From positions 3,596,001 to 3,660,000 of the forward strand of contig NZ_LT992502.1 in the NCBI RefSeq assembly GCF_900324475.1: a stretch of DNA of 64,000 bases, given 5' to 3'. Positions 9,204 through 18,887 of the stretch are shown piece by piece (within the stretch, counting starts at the first letter, position 1; each line of letters starts with the position of its first letter). The notes under the pieces are model-generated. The model saw only the letters and a program-made list of their open reading frames with translations, was not told the DNA's origin and did not search any database. Origin of the DNA: Enterobacter bugandensis. Its GTDB lineage: Bacteria > Pseudomonadota > Gammaproteobacteria > Enterobacterales > Enterobacteriaceae. Made by a program: the position numbers and the translations under genes.

Positions 9204-10565
9204 TTAACGCCCTGGAAAACCGGGAGGCATCATACCTTTCATGCCGCGCATCATCTTCGCCATGCCGCCTTTCTTCATTTTCTTCATCATGCGCTGCATG
9301 TCGTCGAACTGTTTCAGAAGGCGGTTAACGTCCTGCACCTGCATGCCGCAACCGGCAGCGATACGGCGCTTACGGGAACCTTTGATGATTTCTGGCTTGG
9401 CTCGTTCCTTCAGCGTCATGGAGTTAATGATCGCCTCCATACGCACCAGCACTTTGTCATCCATCTGGGATTTAACGTTGTCAGGGATCTGGCCCATGCC
9501 CGGCAGTTTGCCCATCAGGCTTGCCATGCCGCCCATGTTTTTCATCTGACGCAGTTGCTCAAGGAAGTCGGTCAGATCGAAACCGTCGCCTTTTTTCAGC
9601 TTGCTGGCGAGTTTTTCAGCCTGCGCGCGGTCAACCTTGCTCTCGATATCTTCGATCAGCGACAGCACGTCGCCCATGCCGAGGATACGGGAGGCGATAC
9701 GGTCCGGGTGGAACGGCTCCAGCGCTTCGGTTTTCTCGCCCACGCCGAGGAACTTGATCGGCTTACCGGTGATATGACGAATAGAAAGCGCCGCACCGCC
9801 GCGGGCATCACCGTCGACTTTGGTCAGCACCACGCCGGTTAACGGCAGCGCTTCGTTAAACGCTTTCGCGGTATTCGCCGCATCCTGACCGGTCATGGCG
9901 TCAACAACAAACAGGGTTTCTACCGGGTTGATAGAAGCGTGCACCTGCTTGATTTCGTCCATCATCGCTTCGTCAACGTGCAGACGACCGGCGGTATCCA
10001 CCAGCAGCACGTCGTAGAATTTCAGCTTCGCTTCTTTCAGCGCGGCGTTAACGATGTCGACAGGCTTCTGGGCAACGTCGGACGGGAAGAAGTCCACGCC
10101 GACCTGCTCGGCCAGCGTTTCCAGCTGCTTGATCGCCGCCGGGCGATAGACGTCCGCAGAGACCACCAGCACTTTCTTCTTGTGCTTTTCGCGCAGGAAT
10201 TTACCCAGCTTACCGACGCTGGTGGTTTTACCCGCACCCTGCAGGCCCGCCATCAGCACCACGGCCGGCGGCTGAGCCGCCAGGTTAAGCACCTGGTTCT
10301 CTTCGCCCATCGCCGAAACCAGTTCGTTACGAACGATTTTGACGAACTCCTGACCCGGGGTCAGGCTCTTGTTAACTTCATGACCAACCGCCTTCTCTTT
10401 TACGCGGTTGATAAAATCACGAACAACCGGCAACGCCACGTCTGCTTCCAGCAGCGCCATGCGCACTTCGCGCAGCGTTTCCTTGATGTTCTCTTCAGTA
10501 AGGCGTCCGCGGCCGCTGATGTTGCGCAGCGTGCGCGACAAACGATCGGTTAAATTATCAAACAT
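9204..10565 (-). CDS. ffh: Signal recognition particle GTPase Ffh
   Basis: Protein subunit of the SRP. With 4.5S RNA it binds signal sequences of nascent inner-membrane proteins and hands them to FtsY. Full length at 453 residues: N-domain helices, then the GTPase domain with the P-loop GLQGAGKTTSVGK (about 108-120), DTAGRLHVDE and TKVDGDARGG. The Met-rich M domain ends in MMKKMKKGGMAKMMRGMKGM. Transcribed alone, divergent from ypjD. Confidence 0.98.
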   Translation of the reverse strand: MFDNLTDRLSRTLRNISGRGRLTEENIKETLREVRMALLEADVALPVVRDFINRVKEKAVGHEVNKSLTPGQEFVKIVRNELVSAMGEENQVLNLAAQPPAVVLMAGLQGAGKTTSVGKLGKFLREKHKKKVLVVSADVYRPAAIKQLETLAEQVGVDFFPSDVAQKPVDIVNAALKEAKLKFYDVLLVDTAGRLHVDEAMMDEIKQVHASINPVETLFVVDAMTGQDAANTAKAFNEALPLTGVVLTKVDGDARGGAALSIRHITGKPIKFLGVGEKTEALEPFHPDRIASRILGMGDVLSLIEDIESKVDRAQAEKLASKLKKGDGFDLTDFLEQLRQMKNMGGMASLMGKLPGMGQIPDNVKSQMDDKVLVRMEAIINSMTLKERAKPEIIKGSRKRRIAAGCGMQVQDVNRLLKQFDDMQRMMKKMKKGGMAKMMRGMKGMMPPGFPGR

Positions 10566-10731
10566 TGTCTCTCGCCTGAGTAGAAACGTTGGGCCGCATT
10601 GAGCGACACATACACAGAATTTTGCCGGAGTATAACATGAAGGCGCCTTTGTTGTTATGCAACGGTTGGAGCAGGCGTCACGTAACGTTATACTGCTTCT
10701 CTTTCTTATTAAGACAACTGTCGATGCCTAT

Positions 10732-11523
10732 ATGCCTGTTTTCGCACTGATCGCCCTTGTTGCCTACTCTGTCAGCCTCGCGCTGATTATTCCCGGACTG
10801 CTGCAAAAAAACAGCGGCTGGCGGCGCATGGCTATTCTTTCGGCGGTCATCGCACTGATAAGCCACGCGTTTGCGCTGGAATCACGCATTATTCCCGGCG
10901 ACGGCAGCGTGCAAAACCTGAGCGTCCTCAACGTCGGCTCGCTGGTCAGCCTGATGATCTGTACGGTAATGACCATCGTCGCGTCTAAAAATCGCGGCTG
11001 GCTGCTGCTGCCGATTGTCTATACCTTCGCGCTGATCAATCTGGCTTTAGCCACCTTTATGCCTAATGAATTCATTACGCATCTGGAGGCGACACCGGGG
11101 ATGCTGGTGCACATCGGCCTGTCACTGTTCGCCTATGCGACGCTGATCATCGCCGCGCTTTACGCCATGCAGCTCGCCTGGATTGATTACCAGTTGAAAA
11201 ACAAAAAGCTGGCGTTCAACCATGAAATGCCGCCGCTGATGGTCATTGAGCGTAAGATGTTCCACATCACCCAGATAGGCGTGGTGCTGCTGACGCTCAC
11301 GCTCTGCACCGGCCTGTTTTACATGAAGAACCTGTTCAGCGTGGAGAATATCGATAAAGCAGTGCTCTCCATCATCGCGTGGTTTGTCTATATTGTCCTG
11401 TTGTGGGGCCATTATCATGAAGGCTGGCGCGGTCGTCGCGTCGTCTGGTTCAACGTCGCGGGTGCGGGCATTCTCACCCTTGCCTATTTTGGCAGCCGCT
11501 TCATACAGCAATTTGCTGGCTAA
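10732..11523 (+). CDS. ypjD: YpjD, CcsA-type inner-membrane protein
   Basis: Multi-spanning membrane protein of the cytochrome c assembly (CcsA/CcmC-like) family; its enteric role is not established. I chose the ATG at 10732 (MPVFALIALVAYSV), giving the 263 residues of E. coli YpjD; the frame extends further upstream with unrelated residues. About eight hydrophobic helices are visible. A conserved C-terminal stretch reads LWGHYHEGWRGRRVVWFN; His residues in CcsA relatives bind haem. Followed 19 bp later by yfjD. Confidence 0.88.
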   Translation: MPVFALIALVAYSVSLALIIPGLLQKNSGWRRMAILSAVIALISHAFALESRIIPGDGSVQNLSVLNVGSLVSLMICTVMTIVASKNRGWLLLPIVYTFALINLALATFMPNEFITHLEATPGMLVHIGLSLFAYATLIIAALYAMQLAWIDYQLKNKKLAFNHEMPPLMVIERKMFHITQIGVVLLTLTLCTGLFYMKNLFSVENIDKAVLSIIAWFVYIVLLWGHYHEGWRGRRVVWFNVAGAGILTLAYFGSRFIQQFAG

Positions 11524-11542
11524 GTTATAAAAGGAGTTCCCC

Positions 11543-12829
11543 CTGGAACACATCTCTACCACCACGCTGATCGTTATCCTGATCGTCATGGTGGTCATCT
11601 CCGCCTATTTCTCCGGCTCGGAAACCGGCATGATGACCTTAAACCGTTACCGGTTGCGTCATCGTGCTAAACAGGGTAACCGTGCCGCCCGCCGCGTTGA
11701 AAAACTGCTCCGCAAGCCGGATCGGCTGATAAGCCTGGTACTTATCGGCAACAACCTTGTCAATATTCTGGCCTCAGCCCTCGGCACCATCGTTGGGATG
11801 CGCCTGTACGGCAATGCCGGGGTCGCGATTGCCACCGGCGTGCTGACGTTTGTGGTGCTGGTGTTTGCCGAAGTACTGCCAAAAACCATCGCCGCGCTTT
11901 ACCCGGAAAAGGTGGCCTACCCGAGCAGCTTCCTGCTGGCACCGCTGCAGATCCTGATGATGCCGCTGGTCTGGCTGCTGAACATGGTCACGCGCGTTTT
12001 AATGCGGATGGTGGGGATCAAAGCCGACGTCACTATCAGCAGCGCGCTCAGCAAAGAAGAGCTGCGCACCATCGTGAACGAATCCCGCTCGCAGATCTCC
12101 CGGCGCAATCAGGATATGCTCCTGTCGGTGCTGGATTTGGAAAAAGTGAGCGTGAACGACATCATGGTGCCGCGTAACGAAATCGTCGGTATCGACATCA
12201 ACGACGACTGGAAAGCCATTGTCCGCCAGCTGACGCACTCTCCGCACGGGCGCATCGTGCTCTATCGCGACTCGCTGGATGACGCCATCAGCATGCTGCG
12301 CGTGCGCGAAGCCTACCGTCTGATGACCGAGAAAAAAGAGTTCACCAAAGAGGTGATGCTGCGCGCCGCCGACGAGATTTACTACGTGCCGGAAGGTACG
12401 CCGCTCAGCACGCAGCTGGTTAAATTCCAGCGCAACAAGAAAAAAGTCGGCCTGGTGGTCAACGAGTACGGCGATATTCAGGGCCTGGTGACGGTCGAAG
12501 ATATTCTGGAAGAGATTGTCGGAGACTTTACCACATCGATGTCCCCTTCCCTCGCGGAGGAAGTGACTCCGCAGAACGACGGTTCGGTGCTGATTGACGG
12601 TAGCGCGAACATCCGTGAACTCAACAAAGCCTTTAACTGGCATTTGCCGGAAGATGAAGCTCGTACCATGAACGGGATGATTCTGGAAGCGCTTGAAGAG
12701 ATCCCGGCGGCGGGCACGCGGGTGCGCATTGAGCAGTACGATATTGATATCCTGGACGTGCAGGACAATATGATTAAGCAGGTGAAGGTGCTGCCCGTTA
12801 CGCCACTTAGGGAAAGTATTGCCGAGTAA
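11543..12829 (+). CDS. yfjD: YfjD, CNNM/CorC-type membrane protein with CBS domains
   Basis: Inner-membrane protein of the HlyC/CorC (CNNM) family, thought to take part in Mg2+/Co2+ transport or its control. Order: DUF21 membrane domain (to about residue 190), paired CBS domains (IMVPRNEIVGID... and GLVTVEDILEEIVGD), and a C-terminal CorC_HlyC domain. An AAGGAG site sits 6 nt before a CTG at 11543, giving exactly 428 residues as in E. coli. The first ATG (11588) would remove 15 residues of the first helix and has no such site. I therefore infer a rare CTG start. Confidence 0.85.
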   Translation: MEHISTTTLIVILIVMVVISAYFSGSETGMMTLNRYRLRHRAKQGNRAARRVEKLLRKPDRLISLVLIGNNLVNILASALGTIVGMRLYGNAGVAIATGVLTFVVLVFAEVLPKTIAALYPEKVAYPSSFLLAPLQILMMPLVWLLNMVTRVLMRMVGIKADVTISSALSKEELRTIVNESRSQISRRNQDMLLSVLDLEKVSVNDIMVPRNEIVGIDINDDWKAIVRQLTHSPHGRIVLYRDSLDDAISMLRVREAYRLMTEKKEFTKEVMLRAADEIYYVPEGTPLSTQLVKFQRNKKKVGLVVNEYGDIQGLVTVEDILEEIVGDFTTSMSPSLAEEVTPQNDGSVLIDGSANIRELNKAFNWHLPEDEARTMNGMILEALEEIPAAGTRVRIEQYDIDILDVQDNMIKQVKVLPVTPLRESIAE

Positions 12830-12831
12830 AG

Positions 12832-12870
12832 CGTAGGCCGGGTAAGGCGAATGCCGCCACCCGGCACTAC
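12832..12870 (+). repeat. REP-type intergenic palindrome
   Basis: GTAGGCCGGGTAAGGCG...CGCCACCCGGC is a typical enterobacterial REP/BIME unit. It lies between the convergent yfjD and grpE genes, where such elements usually sit. It probably protects transcript ends or acts as a weak terminator. Confidence 0.7.
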
Positions 12871-12880
12871 AGGTAGCAAA

Positions 12881-13474
12881 TTACGCTTTCGCTTTCGCCA
12901 CGGTCACCATCGCAGCGCGAATGGTACGGCCGTTCAGGGTGTAACCTTTCTGCATCACGCCCAGCACTTTACCGGCTTCAATCTCTTCAGATTCCACCAT
13001 CGCAATGGCCTGGTGAACGTTTGGATCCAGCGGCACATCGGTATCCGCAATCACTTCCACGCCAAACTTACGCACGACGTCGAGCATGGATTTCAGCGTC
13101 AGTTCGATACCTTCGATCATCGCCGCGTTGTCCGGATTCGCTTTGTCAGCCACCTCCAGCGCGCGGTCGAGGCTATCGATCACCGGCAGCAGTTCGTTGA
13201 CGAATTTCTCCAGCGCAAATTTATGCGCCTTCTCAACGTCCTGCTCGGTGCGACGACGCAGGTTTTCCATTTCCGCCTTGATGCGCAGAACGGTGTCGCG
13301 TTCGCGATTCTGTGCTTCTACCAGTTGGGCTTCCAGATTCGCAATTTTTTCATCGCGCGGGTCCACCTGCTCAGCAGATGCGTCTGGCTCTACAGCCTCA
13401 ACTTCATCGTGCTGTTCCGTGATAATTTCTTCAGGGGCTTGCCCCTCAGGCGTTTTCTGTTCTTTACTACTCAT
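12881..13474 (-). CDS. grpE: GrpE, nucleotide exchange factor for DnaK
   Basis: Co-chaperone that releases ADP from DnaK and so resets the cycle. I chose the ATG at 13474 ([16 protein letters not shown]), which yields 197 residues like E. coli GrpE. A long coiled coil ([23 protein letters not shown]...) is followed by the beta-wing domain ([32 protein letters not shown]). A heat-shock promoter lies just upstream. Confidence 0.97.
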   Translation of the reverse strand: MSSKEQKTPEGQAPEEIITEQHDEVEAVEPDASAEQVDPRDEKIANLEAQLVEAQNRERDTVLRIKAEMENLRRRTEQDVEKAHKFALEKFVNELLPVIDSLDRALEVADKANPDNAAMIEGIELTLKSMLDVVRKFGVEVIADTDVPLDPNVHQAIAMVESEEIEAGKVLGVMQKGYTLNGRTIRAAMVTVAKAKA

Positions 13475-13520
13475 GAATTTCTCCGCGTTTTTCTGCATTC
13501 ATCTCGCTAACTTCGCTTAT

Positions 13521-13549
13521 TATGGGGATCAGTTTCCTGGATTCAAGGG
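13521..13549 (-). promoter_or_regulatory. Sigma32 (heat-shock) promoter of grpE
   Basis: On the minus strand CCCTTGAA (13549-13542) and CCCCATA (13527-13521) are separated by 14 nt. This fits the sigma32 consensus CTTGAA-N13-17-CCCCATNT. It lies about 50 bp before the grpE start, agreeing with the known heat-shock control of grpE. Confidence 0.85.
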
Positions 13550-13596
13550 AACAAGAGAGATTGTCATCATTCATCAGGCACAAGGACCTCCAGAAA

Positions 13597-14475
13597 ATGA
13601 ATAATCATTTCAGGTGTATTGGGATCGTCGGGCATCCGCGTCACCCTACCGCATTGACGACACATGAAATGTTGTATCGCTGGTTGTGTAGCAAAGGCTA
13701 TGAAGTGATGGTCGAGCAGCAAATTGCGCAGGAACTGCAGCTGAAGAGCGTCAAAACCGGCACGCTGGCGGAAATTGGCCAACAGGCCGATCTCGCCGTG
13801 GTGGTGGGCGGCGATGGCAACATGCTCGGCGCGGCACGCACGCTGGCGCGTTATGACATCAAGGTCATCGGTATCAACCGCGGCAATCTCGGCTTTTTAA
13901 CCGACCTCGACCCGGACAACGCGCAGCAACAGCTGGCCGACGTGCTGGAAGGTCATTATATCAGCGAAAAACGCTTTTTACTGGAAGCGCAGGTGTGCCA
14001 GCAGGACTGTCAGAAGCGCATCAGCACCGCGATTAACGAGGTGGTGCTTCATCCCGGCAAAGTGGCACACATGATTGAGTTCGAAGTTTATATCGACGAA
14101 ATCTTTGCCTTTTCCCAGCGTTCTGACGGGTTGATTATCTCCACCCCGACCGGCTCAACCGCCTACTCGCTTTCTGCGGGCGGCCCGATCCTGACGCCCT
14201 CTCTGGATGCTATTACGCTAGTGCCGATGTTCCCGCACACGCTCTCCGCGCGCCCGCTGGTGATTAACGGCGACAGTACGATACGTCTGCGCTTCTCGCA
14301 CCGCCGTAACGACCTGGAGATCAGCTGCGACAGCCAGATCGCGCTGCCAATCCAGGAAGGTGAAGATGTTCTTATTCGCCGGTGTGATTACCACCTGAAT
14401 TTGATTCACCCGAAAGATTACAGCTATTTCAACACATTAAGCTCGAAGCTTGGCTGGTCAAAAAAATTGTTCTGA
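13597..14475 (+). CDS. nadK: NAD kinase
   Basis: Phosphorylates NAD+ to NADP+ with ATP; the only source of NADP in enterics. I chose the ATG at 13597 ([16 protein letters not shown]), giving the standard 292 residues. The signature [11 protein letters not shown] is near residues 72-82, with [13 protein letters not shown] and [16 protein letters not shown] further on. Divergent from grpE, so its promoter region overlaps the grpE heat-shock promoter. Confidence 0.97.
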   Translation: MNNHFRCIGIVGHPRHPTALTTHEMLYRWLCSKGYEVMVEQQIAQELQLKSVKTGTLAEIGQQADLAVVVGGDGNMLGAARTLARYDIKVIGINRGNLGFLTDLDPDNAQQQLADVLEGHYISEKRFLLEAQVCQQDCQKRISTAINEVVLHPGKVAHMIEFEVYIDEIFAFSQRSDGLIISTPTGSTAYSLSAGGPILTPSLDAITLVPMFPHTLSARPLVINGDSTIRLRFSHRRNDLEISCDSQIALPIQEGEDVLIRRCDYHLNLIHPKDYSYFNTLSSKLGWSKKLF

Positions 14476-14494
14476 TTTTGCATCCAGTACTTTA

Positions 14495-14550
14495 CTGTAT
14501 AAAAAACCAGTTTATACTGTATGAAAACACAGTTATGGTTTTTCATACAG
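14495..14550 (+). promoter_or_regulatory. LexA (SOS) boxes upstream of recN
   Basis: CTGTATAAAAAACCAG (14495-14510) and CTGTATGAAAACACAG (14517-14532) match the LexA consensus CTG-N10-CAG. A weaker third match (minus strand CTGTATGAAAAACCAT) lies at 14535-14550. Multiple boxes in front of recN are known in E. coli. They predict tight SOS control. Confidence 0.88.
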
Positions 14551-14560
14551 GAAAACAATT

Positions 14561-16222
14561 ATGCTGGCACAACTGACCATCAGCAACTTTGCCATTGTTC
14601 GTGAGCTTGAGATCGATTTCCACAGCGGCATGACGGCGATCACCGGCGAAACCGGTGCGGGTAAATCCATTGCCATTGATGCCCTCGGCTTGTGCCTTGG
14701 CGGCCGTGCAGAGGGCGACATGGTGCGCATGGGCGCAAACCGTGCCGATCTTTGCGCTCGTTTCTCCCTGAAAGATACCCCTGCAGCCCTGCGCTGGCTG
14801 GAACAAAATCAGCTCGAAGATGGACGTGAGTGTTTACTTCGCCGCGTGATCAGCAGCGACGGGCGCTCCCGTGGCTTTATCAACGGCACGGCAGTCCCGC
14901 TCTCCCAGCTCCGCGAACTCGGCCAGCTCCTTATCCAGATCCACGGTCAGCACGCGCATCAGCAACTCGTCAAACCAGAACAGCAGAAAGCCCTGCTTGA
15001 TGGCTATGCGGGTGAGTACGCGCTTACTCAGCTTATGGCGGAGCACTACCGCCAGTGGCATCAGAGCTGCCGCGAGCTCGCCCAGCACCAGCAGCAAAGC
15101 CAGGAGCGCGCCGCGCGTGCGGAGCTGCTGGCGTACCAGCTTAAAGAGCTGAACGAATTCAACCCGCAGGCGGGTGAGTTTGAACAAATTGACGAAGAGT
15201 ACAAGCGCCTCGCCAACAGCGGCCACCTGCTCTCAACCAGCCAGAATGCCCTCAACATGCTGGCAGATGGCGAAGACGTTAACCTGCAGAGCCAGCTGTA
15301 CAATGTCCGTCAACTGGTCACCGAACTGGCCGGCATGGACAGTAAGCTTTCTGGCGTACTGGATATGCTGGAAGAGGCCGCGATTCAAATCTCAGAAGCC
15401 AGTGACGAACTGCGTCATTATTGTGAACGGCTGGACCTCGACCCGAACCGCCTGTTTGAGCTGGAGCAGCGCCTTTCTCGTCAGATTTCACTGGCGCGCA
15501 AGCACCATGTCACGCCGGAAGAACTACCAGGCTATTATCAGTCTCTGCTCGAAGAACAGCAGCAGCTTGACGATCAGGCGGATTCGCAGGAAACCCTCTC
15601 TCTGGCCGTGAACCTGCATCATCAGCAGGCGCTGACCACGGCGAAAAAACTGCATGAGATCCGTCAACATTACGCTCAGGAGCTAAGCCAGCACATCACC
15701 GACAGCATGCACACGCTGGCGATGCCGCACGGTGTATTCACTATTGATGTCCGTTTTGAAGAGAACCACCTGACGGCAGAAGGGGCGGATCGCATCGAGT
15801 TCCGCGTCACCACCAACCCTGGGCAGCCGCTGCAGGCAATCTCCAAAGTGGCATCCGGCGGTGAACTGTCGCGTATTGCGCTGGCGATTCAGGTGATTAC
15901 CGCGCGTAAAATGGAAACCCCGGCGCTGATTTTCGATGAAGTGGATGTCGGCATCAGCGGCCCAACGGCGGCAGTGGTGGGTAAACTGCTGCGCCAGCTA
16001 GGTGAATCAACGCAGGTGATGTGTGTCACCCACCTGCCGCAGGTCGCGGGCTGTGGTCATCATCACTTTATTGTCAGTAAAGAAACCGACGGCGAAATGA
16101 CCGAAACGCACATGAAGCCGCTGGATAAACGCGCGCGTCTTCAGGAGCTGGCACGACTGCTCGGCGGCAGTGAAGTCACGCGTAATACGCTCGCGAACGC
16201 GAAAGAACTGCTGGCGGCATAA
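14561..16222 (+). CDS. recN: DNA repair protein RecN
   Basis: SMC-like ATPase that holds broken DNA ends and sister chromatids together during double-strand-break repair. Full length at 553 residues. Walker A GETGAGKS lies at 29-36 and a long central coiled coil follows. Near the C-terminus come the ABC signature ([12 protein letters not shown]) and Walker B ([13 protein letters not shown]). It starts 10 bp after the LexA boxes. Confidence 0.97.
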   Translation: MLAQLTISNFAIVRELEIDFHSGMTAITGETGAGKSIAIDALGLCLGGRAEGDMVRMGANRADLCARFSLKDTPAALRWLEQNQLEDGRECLLRRVISSDGRSRGFINGTAVPLSQLRELGQLLIQIHGQHAHQQLVKPEQQKALLDGYAGEYALTQLMAEHYRQWHQSCRELAQHQQQSQERAARAELLAYQLKELNEFNPQAGEFEQIDEEYKRLANSGHLLSTSQNALNMLADGEDVNLQSQLYNVRQLVTELAGMDSKLSGVLDMLEEAAIQISEASDELRHYCERLDLDPNRLFELEQRLSRQISLARKHHVTPEELPGYYQSLLEEQQQLDDQADSQETLSLAVNLHHQQALTTAKKLHEIRQHYAQELSQHITDSMHTLAMPHGVFTIDVRFEENHLTAEGADRIEFRVTTNPGQPLQAISKVASGGELSRIALAIQVITARKMETPALIFDEVDVGISGPTAAVVGKLLRQLGESTQVMCVTHLPQVAGCGHHHFIVSKETDGEMTETHMKPLDKRARLQELARLLGGSEVTRNTLANAKELLAA

Positions 16223-16360
16223 ACTTTTTCGGGATCTCAGGGTCATACAGAACAACAAAAACGCCGCCAGACCGGTTTCAAAGTGGGGCAAGGTCTATTA
16301 TCATCGGCATATTACATATGAGCCGCGTTCTGCTCGGGCCCGAAAAGGAATCAAATCACT

Positions 16361-16699
16361 ATGCGTTGTAAAATGCTGACCGCTGCCGCAGCGGTTCTTC
16401 TGATGTTGACCGCAGGCTGTTCCACTCTGGAGAAAGTGGTTTACCGTCCTGACATCAACCAGGGGAACTACCTTACCCCTAACGATGTGTCCAAAATCCG
16501 CGTGGGGATGACACAACAGCAGGTCGCTTATGCACTGGGAACCCCGATGATGACCGATCCGTTCGGCACTAACACCTGGTTCTATGTATTCCGTCAGCAG
16601 CCAGGCCACGAAAGCGTGACCCAGCAGACCCTGACGCTGACCTTCAGCAGCGCCGGTGTGTTGACCAACATCGATAACAAACCTGCCCTGACAAAATAA
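16361..16699 (+). CDS. bamE: BamE, outer-membrane assembly lipoprotein
   Basis: Lipoprotein of the BAM complex that inserts beta-barrel proteins, including fimbrial ushers, into the outer membrane. The 112-residue product has a signal peptide ending in the lipobox MLTAGC, then [11 protein letters not shown] and the conserved [21 protein letters not shown] segment. Followed by a strong terminator. Located between recN and ratBA as in E. coli. Confidence 0.96.
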   Translation: MRCKMLTAAAAVLLMLTAGCSTLEKVVYRPDINQGNYLTPNDVSKIRVGMTQQQVAYALGTPMMTDPFGTNTWFYVFRQQPGHESVTQQTLTLTFSSAGVLTNIDNKPALTK

Positions 16700-16716
16700 T
16701 CAGAAGCCAGAAATGC

Positions 16717-16744
16717 AAAAAGGTGCTCAACGAGCACCTTTTTT
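16717..16744 (+). terminator. bamE terminator
   Basis: AAGGTGCTC-AAC-GAGCACCTT forms a perfect stem with a 3-nt loop, followed by TTTT. It lies 20 bp after the bamE stop. Confidence 0.9.
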
Positions 16745-16801
16745 GTTTTTCTTTATCCCTTCCCCCCTTTGGGAAGAGGAACAGGGTGAGGGGAAGAAGC
16801 G

Positions 16802-17089
16802 CTACTTACCCGCCTTCTCCGCACGCTGGCGACGCAGCTCTTTCGGGTCGGCAATCAGTGGACGATAAATCTCCACCCGATCGCCCTCTTGCAACACGTC
16901 GCCCAGCTTCACCGGACGGCTGTAAATCCCGACCTTGTTCTTCGCCAGGTCGATATCTCTGCGAAGCTCAAGGATGCCGGACGCGCGGATAGCCGCCTCA
17001 ACGGTGGCACCCTCTTCCAGCATTACACGCTGTAGGTACTGCTTCTCCGGCAGCGCGTAGACCACCTCTACAGCAATCTTATGCGACAC
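16802..17089 (-). CDS. ratB: RatB, UPF0125 ubiquitin-fold protein
   Basis: Small beta-grasp protein of unknown role that accompanies RatA. I chose the GTG at 17089 ([19 protein letters not shown]), which gives 95 residues like E. coli RatB. It has a nearby AGAGG site and overlaps the end of ratA by 11 bp. Conserved segments are [18 protein letters not shown] and [21 protein letters not shown]. Confidence 0.9.
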   Translation of the reverse strand: MSHKIAVEVVYALPEKQYLQRVMLEEGATVEAAIRASGILELRRDIDLAKNKVGIYSRPVKLGDVLQEGDRVEIYRPLIADPKELRRQRAEKAGK

Positions 17090-17516
17090 TGTAAACCTCT
17101 TTGGCGCGGGTGGTAAACGCCTGAACCATATTTGACGCCAGCTCTTTAAAGATGCGGCCAAACGCCAGCTCAATTAGCTTATTGGTGAACTCAAAGTCCA
17201 GATGGAACTCAATGCGGCAGGCGTCAGCGCTCAGTGGCGTAAACTTCCAGCCACCCATCAGGGTTTTAAATGGACCATCCACCAGATGCATCAAAATACT
17301 CTGATTGTTTGTCAGCGTATTGCGGGTGGTGAACGTCTTGCTGATCCCCGCTTTGGAGACATCCACCGCCGCAGTCATCTGCGTCGGGCCAGACTCCAGA
17401 ACGCGGCTCCCGGTACATCCCGGGATAAACTCTGGATAAGACTGAACATCGTTCACTAACTGATACATTTGTTCCGCGCTGTAAGGAACGAGCGCAGTAC
17501 GGCTAATCTGAGGCAT
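17079..17516 (-). CDS. ratA: RatA, START/Coq10-like protein
   Basis: Reported in E. coli to block 50S-30S association when overproduced; its fold (START/polyketide cyclase) is that of Coq10 lipid-binding proteins, so its physiological role is debated. I prefer the ATG at 17516 ([16 protein letters not shown]), 145 residues, with a GGAAA site; an upstream frame extension to 158 residues exists. Conserved features are [14 protein letters not shown] and [20 protein letters not shown]. Divergent from smpB. Confidence 0.92.
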   Translation of the reverse strand: MPQISRTALVPYSAEQMYQLVNDVQSYPEFIPGCTGSRVLESGPTQMTAAVDVSKAGISKTFTTRNTLTNNQSILMHLVDGPFKTLMGGWKFTPLSADACRIEFHLDFEFTNKLIELAFGRIFKELASNMVQAFTTRAKEVYSVA

Positions 17517-17672
17517 AGCATTTTCCATGGTCACACAACGGACAAATAATAACATTTATCACCTGTTAAAAAAACGCTAAGCCTCATCTCGTGCTAAGAT
17601 AGCGCGTTAGACCTCACAGGACGCAATGAGGTGACTTTTTGAAATCAGATTACCGACGGCTTTACGACACTT

Positions 17673-18155
17673 ATGACGAAGAAAAAAGCACATAAACCAG
17701 GCTCGGCGACCATTGCGCTCAACAAGCGTGCTCGCCACGAGTATTTCATTGAAGAAGAATTCGAAGCTGGCCTTGCGTTGCAGGGCTGGGAAGTAAAATC
17801 GCTGCGCGCCGGGAAAGCCAACATCGGCGACAGCTACGTGATCCTTAAAGATGGCGAAGCCTTCCTGTTCGGCGCGAACTTTACGCCGCTGACCGTCGCC
17901 TCGTCGCACTACGTATGTGACCCAACGCGCACCCGTAAGCTGCTGCTGAACAAGCGTGAGCTGGAATCCCTTTACGGACGCATCAACCGCGAGGGTTTCA
18001 CTGTGGTCGCTCTGTCGTTGTACTGGAAAAATGCCTGGTGCAAAGTGAAAGTTGGCGTCGCGAAAGGTAAAAAACAGCACGACAAACGTACTGACCTGAA
18101 AGAACGCGAGTGGCAGTTGGATAAAGCGCGCATTATGAAAAACGCAGGACGTTGA
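17673..18155 (+). CDS. smpB: SsrA-binding protein SmpB
   Basis: Partner of tmRNA in trans-translation: binds its tRNA-like domain and mimics the codon-anticodon stem on stalled ribosomes. The 160-residue protein is full length ([20 protein letters not shown]), with [19 protein letters not shown] and a basic C-terminal tail ([16 protein letters not shown]). Immediately upstream of ssrA. Confidence 0.98.
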   Translation: MTKKKAHKPGSATIALNKRARHEYFIEEEFEAGLALQGWEVKSLRAGKANIGDSYVILKDGEAFLFGANFTPLTVASSHYVCDPTRTRKLLLNKRELESLYGRINREGFTVVALSLYWKNAWCKVKVGVAKGKKQHDKRTDLKEREWQLDKARIMKNAGR

Positions 18156-18223
18156 TTCTGCACACTTATTGTACTATTCAATAAGTTAGCGTTCCGGGCT
18201 GGTATCCAGGAAGTGAAATCTGG

Positions 18224-18236
18224 TATACTTAGTTCA
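18224..18236 (+). promoter_or_regulatory. ssrA promoter -10 region
   Basis: TATACT at 18224-18229 is a near-perfect -10 hexamer about 15 bp before the mature tmRNA 5' end. I see no strong -35 at the expected distance. Placement agrees with the E. coli ssrA promoter. Confidence 0.55.
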
Positions 18237-18244
18237 ACACTATT

Positions 18245-18608
18245 GGGGCTGATTCTGGATTCGACGGGATTTGCGAAACCCAAGGTGCATGCCGAGGGGC
18301 GGTTTGCCTCGTTAAAAGCCGCAAAAAAATAGTCGCAAACGACGAAAACTACGCTTTAGCAGCTTAATAACCTGCTCTGAGCCCTCTCTCCCTAGCTTCC
18401 GCTCTTAAGACGGGGATCAAAGAGAGGTCAAACCCAAAAGAGATCGCGTGGAAGCCCTGCCTGGGGTTGAAGCGTTAAAACTAATCAGGCTAGTTCGTTA
18501 GTGGCGTGTCTGTCCGCAGCTGGCGTGCGAATGTAAAGACAAACTAAGCATGTAGTACCGAGGATGTAGAAATTTCGGACGCGGGTTCAACTCCCGCCAG
18601 CTCCACCA
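18245..18608 (+). ncRNA. ssrA: tmRNA (SsrA)
   Basis: Transfer-messenger RNA that rescues ribosomes stalled on broken messages and tags the unfinished protein for proteolysis. The mature RNA begins GGGGCTGATTCTGGATTC and ends with the tRNA-like TTCAACTCCCGCC and CCAGCTCCACCA. The tag frame at 18335-18367 encodes ANDENYALAA followed by TAA. The length of 364 nt matches the enteric tmRNA. Its 3' end is the left junction of a genomic island. Confidence 0.98.
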
Positions 18609-18610
18609 AA
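18595..18610 (+). other. Putative attL in the ssrA 3' end
   Basis: CGCCAGCTCCACCAAA at the end of ssrA recurs at 43331-43345 with one base missing (CGCCAGCCCACCAAA). The ssrA 3' end is a well-known integrase target. Composition and gene content change right after this point. Confidence 0.65.
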
Positions 18611-18636
18611 CATTCATTCATGACGCATCATGAACC

Positions 18637-18678
18637 TTAAAAAAGCCTGTAACTTCAAAGAGTTGCAGGCTTTTTTTT
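18637..18678 (+). terminator. Terminator now serving ssrA
   Basis: AAGCCTGTAACT and AGTTGCAGGCTT pair (one wobble) around CAAAG... and are followed by eight T. It lies just inside the island, so it appears to replace the original ssrA terminator, which I place at 43390-43422. Confidence 0.8.
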
Positions 18679-18776
18679 GTTGCATGTGTGGTCATGATCT
18701 CTATATGAATCTTGAGCATTATGTATCTTGTTTTGCACCGCGTTGCCAGAACGCTAAAAAAACAAGGTGCAAAAAC

Positions 18777-18887
18777 ATACCTAAGGTATTGAAATCCCTA
18801 AACAATACCGAGATCGCTGCCGCCAGGGCGCAGAAGACCGAGTATATGCTGCGCGATGGCGACGAACTGGCGTTGCTGATTAAGCCC
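18777..18887 (+). pseudogene. Remnant of the N-terminus of a tyrosine-recombinase integrase
   Basis: The frame reads PKVLKSLNNTEIAAARAQK, then YMLRDGDELALLIKP. This is the pattern of the N-terminal arm-DNA-binding domain of P4-type integrases (...LTDTEIKNAKP...Y.L.DGDGLYLLI.P). It points away from ssrA, exactly where the integrase of an ssrA-inserted element should begin. The likely start codon is ATA (18777), perhaps a mutated ATG. After about 37 codons the frame runs into the IS3 fragment, so the catalytic part is gone. Family assignment is from pattern memory only. Confidence 0.55.
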
